Positions 24,530 to 24,821 of a DNA stretch of 24,821 nucleotides are shown here, one piece after another. Location of the stretch: NCBI GenBank assembly GCA_964608095.1, contig CAZSMK010000141.1, forward strand, positions 1-24,821. Direction: 5' to 3'. The notes under the pieces are model-generated. The model saw nothing but the letters and a program-made list of their open reading frames with translations. It had not been told where the DNA came from and made no database searches. Numbering within the stretch: position 1 is the stretch's first letter; each line of letters begins with the position of its first letter. Source of the DNA: CAZSMK01 sp964608095 (GTDB lineage: Bacteria > Sumerlaeota > Sumerlaeia > MWCT01 > JAGHBZ01). The position numbers were made by a program, and so were the translations under genes.

Positions 24530-24640
24530 GCATTTCACGCGCACTCAACAATTGCGGGCATATGTTCTTCTGTGTTAAATAGGTAAGTCTAAATGCATTC
24601 CTGTGTGGAGTGAGGGCGTTCCGCGCCCCGCCACGGCGCG
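24530..24640. repeat. Dispersed intergenic repeat, right copy 1 (internally deleted)
   Basis: It begins CACGCGCACTCAACA, matching CACGCGCATTCAACA in the left copy. It then lacks the CGCAATC...TTGCACTCCACA segment. It rejoins at TGTTCTTCTG and ends with the 23-base identity at 24597-24619. A GC-rich hairpin (24622-24640) follows at the place where the left copy has GTACC/GGTAC. Confidence 0.55.
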
Positions 24641-24740
24641 TCTTCGATTCTCCACGGCGAATCTCAGGATGTGTTCCCGTCGCCGAGCAGGTTATGGTCT
24701 TTATCAAAGAAGCTCGGAATCGAGGTCTGAACCCGATAGT

Positions 24741-24821
24741 TCCAAAAACAACGCAATCGCAAAGCGCTTGCACTCCACATCTGCAGGTCTTTATTCTTCC
24801 GAATCCAAACGGAAAGTCTAT
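24741..24821. repeat. Dispersed intergenic repeat, right copy 2 (cut by window edge)
   Basis: It matches 415-495 of the left copy with interruptions: AACGCAATC, CAnAG, TTGCACTCCACA, TTATTCTTCC-like text and CGGAAAGTCTAT. The terminal block ATTCCTGTGTGGAGTG, if present, lies beyond the window. Confidence 0.55.

Larger units (their letters stand above)
24433..24821. other. Non-coding right end of the window, repeat-bearing
   Basis: No supported gene. A 209-codon minus-strand frame (24144-24773) is the shadow of the upstream gene running into repeat sequence. The stretch contains one degenerate copy and one partial copy of the repeat at 403-540, and small hairpins: CGCGCC/GGCGCG at 24622-24640 and GATTC/GAATC at 24646-24663. 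Confidence 0.55.

Noticed and set aside
24144..24773. 209-codon minus-strand frame
   Set aside because: Opposite the end of the plus-strand unknown gene and then through repeat sequence.

Overview
The window looks like chromosomal DNA of an uncultured Gram-negative bacterium with moderate G+C (judged by eye). The cell-envelope genes (a lipoprotein with a lipobox, type IV pilus minor pilins, a secreted beta-helix protein), good sigma-70 and sigma-54 promoter matches and long intergenic stretches full of hairpin repeats support this. The pilus protein carrying a YSGG-x-ENF motif, the beta-helix protein with 'SPCIDAG...DIGADE' blocks and the archaeal-type phosphoglycerate mutase resemble proteins I associate with Hydrogenedentota, Sumerlaeota, Planctomycetota and Deltaproteobacteria-like lineages. 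No marker gene settles the phylum.

Layout. Positions 1-300 (-) hold the N-terminal part of a secreted esterase. 301-812 is non-coding and rich in palindromes and repeats. 813-2396 (-) is a zinc-ribbon SAM methyltransferase, divergent from a serine-hydrolase lipoprotein (2481-3758 +). Next come a DegT/DnrJ aminotransferase and a family 2 glycosyltransferase joined by a one-base overlap (3783-5641), then an HU/IHF-type DNA-bending protein with its own promoter (5725-6012). After a 550-base gap there are a cytosolic gamma-glutamyltransferase (6563-8146) and an archaeal-type phosphoglycerate mutase (8281-9507).

The most coherent module is 9739-14892. A sigma-54 activator (FHA-like, GAF, AAA+, Fis HTH) runs convergently toward a minus-strand pilV-pilW-pilX-like operon. 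That operon is preceded by a strong sigma-54 promoter match, suggesting that the activator controls pilus assembly. A tyrosine recombinase of the XerC/D type follows (15272-16162 -).

The best candidate for something undescribed is 16443-18143 (-): a cytoplasmic TIR domain with a candidate catalytic glutamate, one transmembrane helix, and an extracytoplasmic barrel resembling a glycoside hydrolase. It has its own promoter and no recognisable partner. After a 720-base repeat-rich gap, 18867-21857 (-) is a duplicated, secreted right-handed beta-helix gene cut by a single in-frame TAA. Two unrecognised plus-strand genes (one secreted, one cytosolic) close the window, followed by copies of the same dispersed repeat seen at the left edge.
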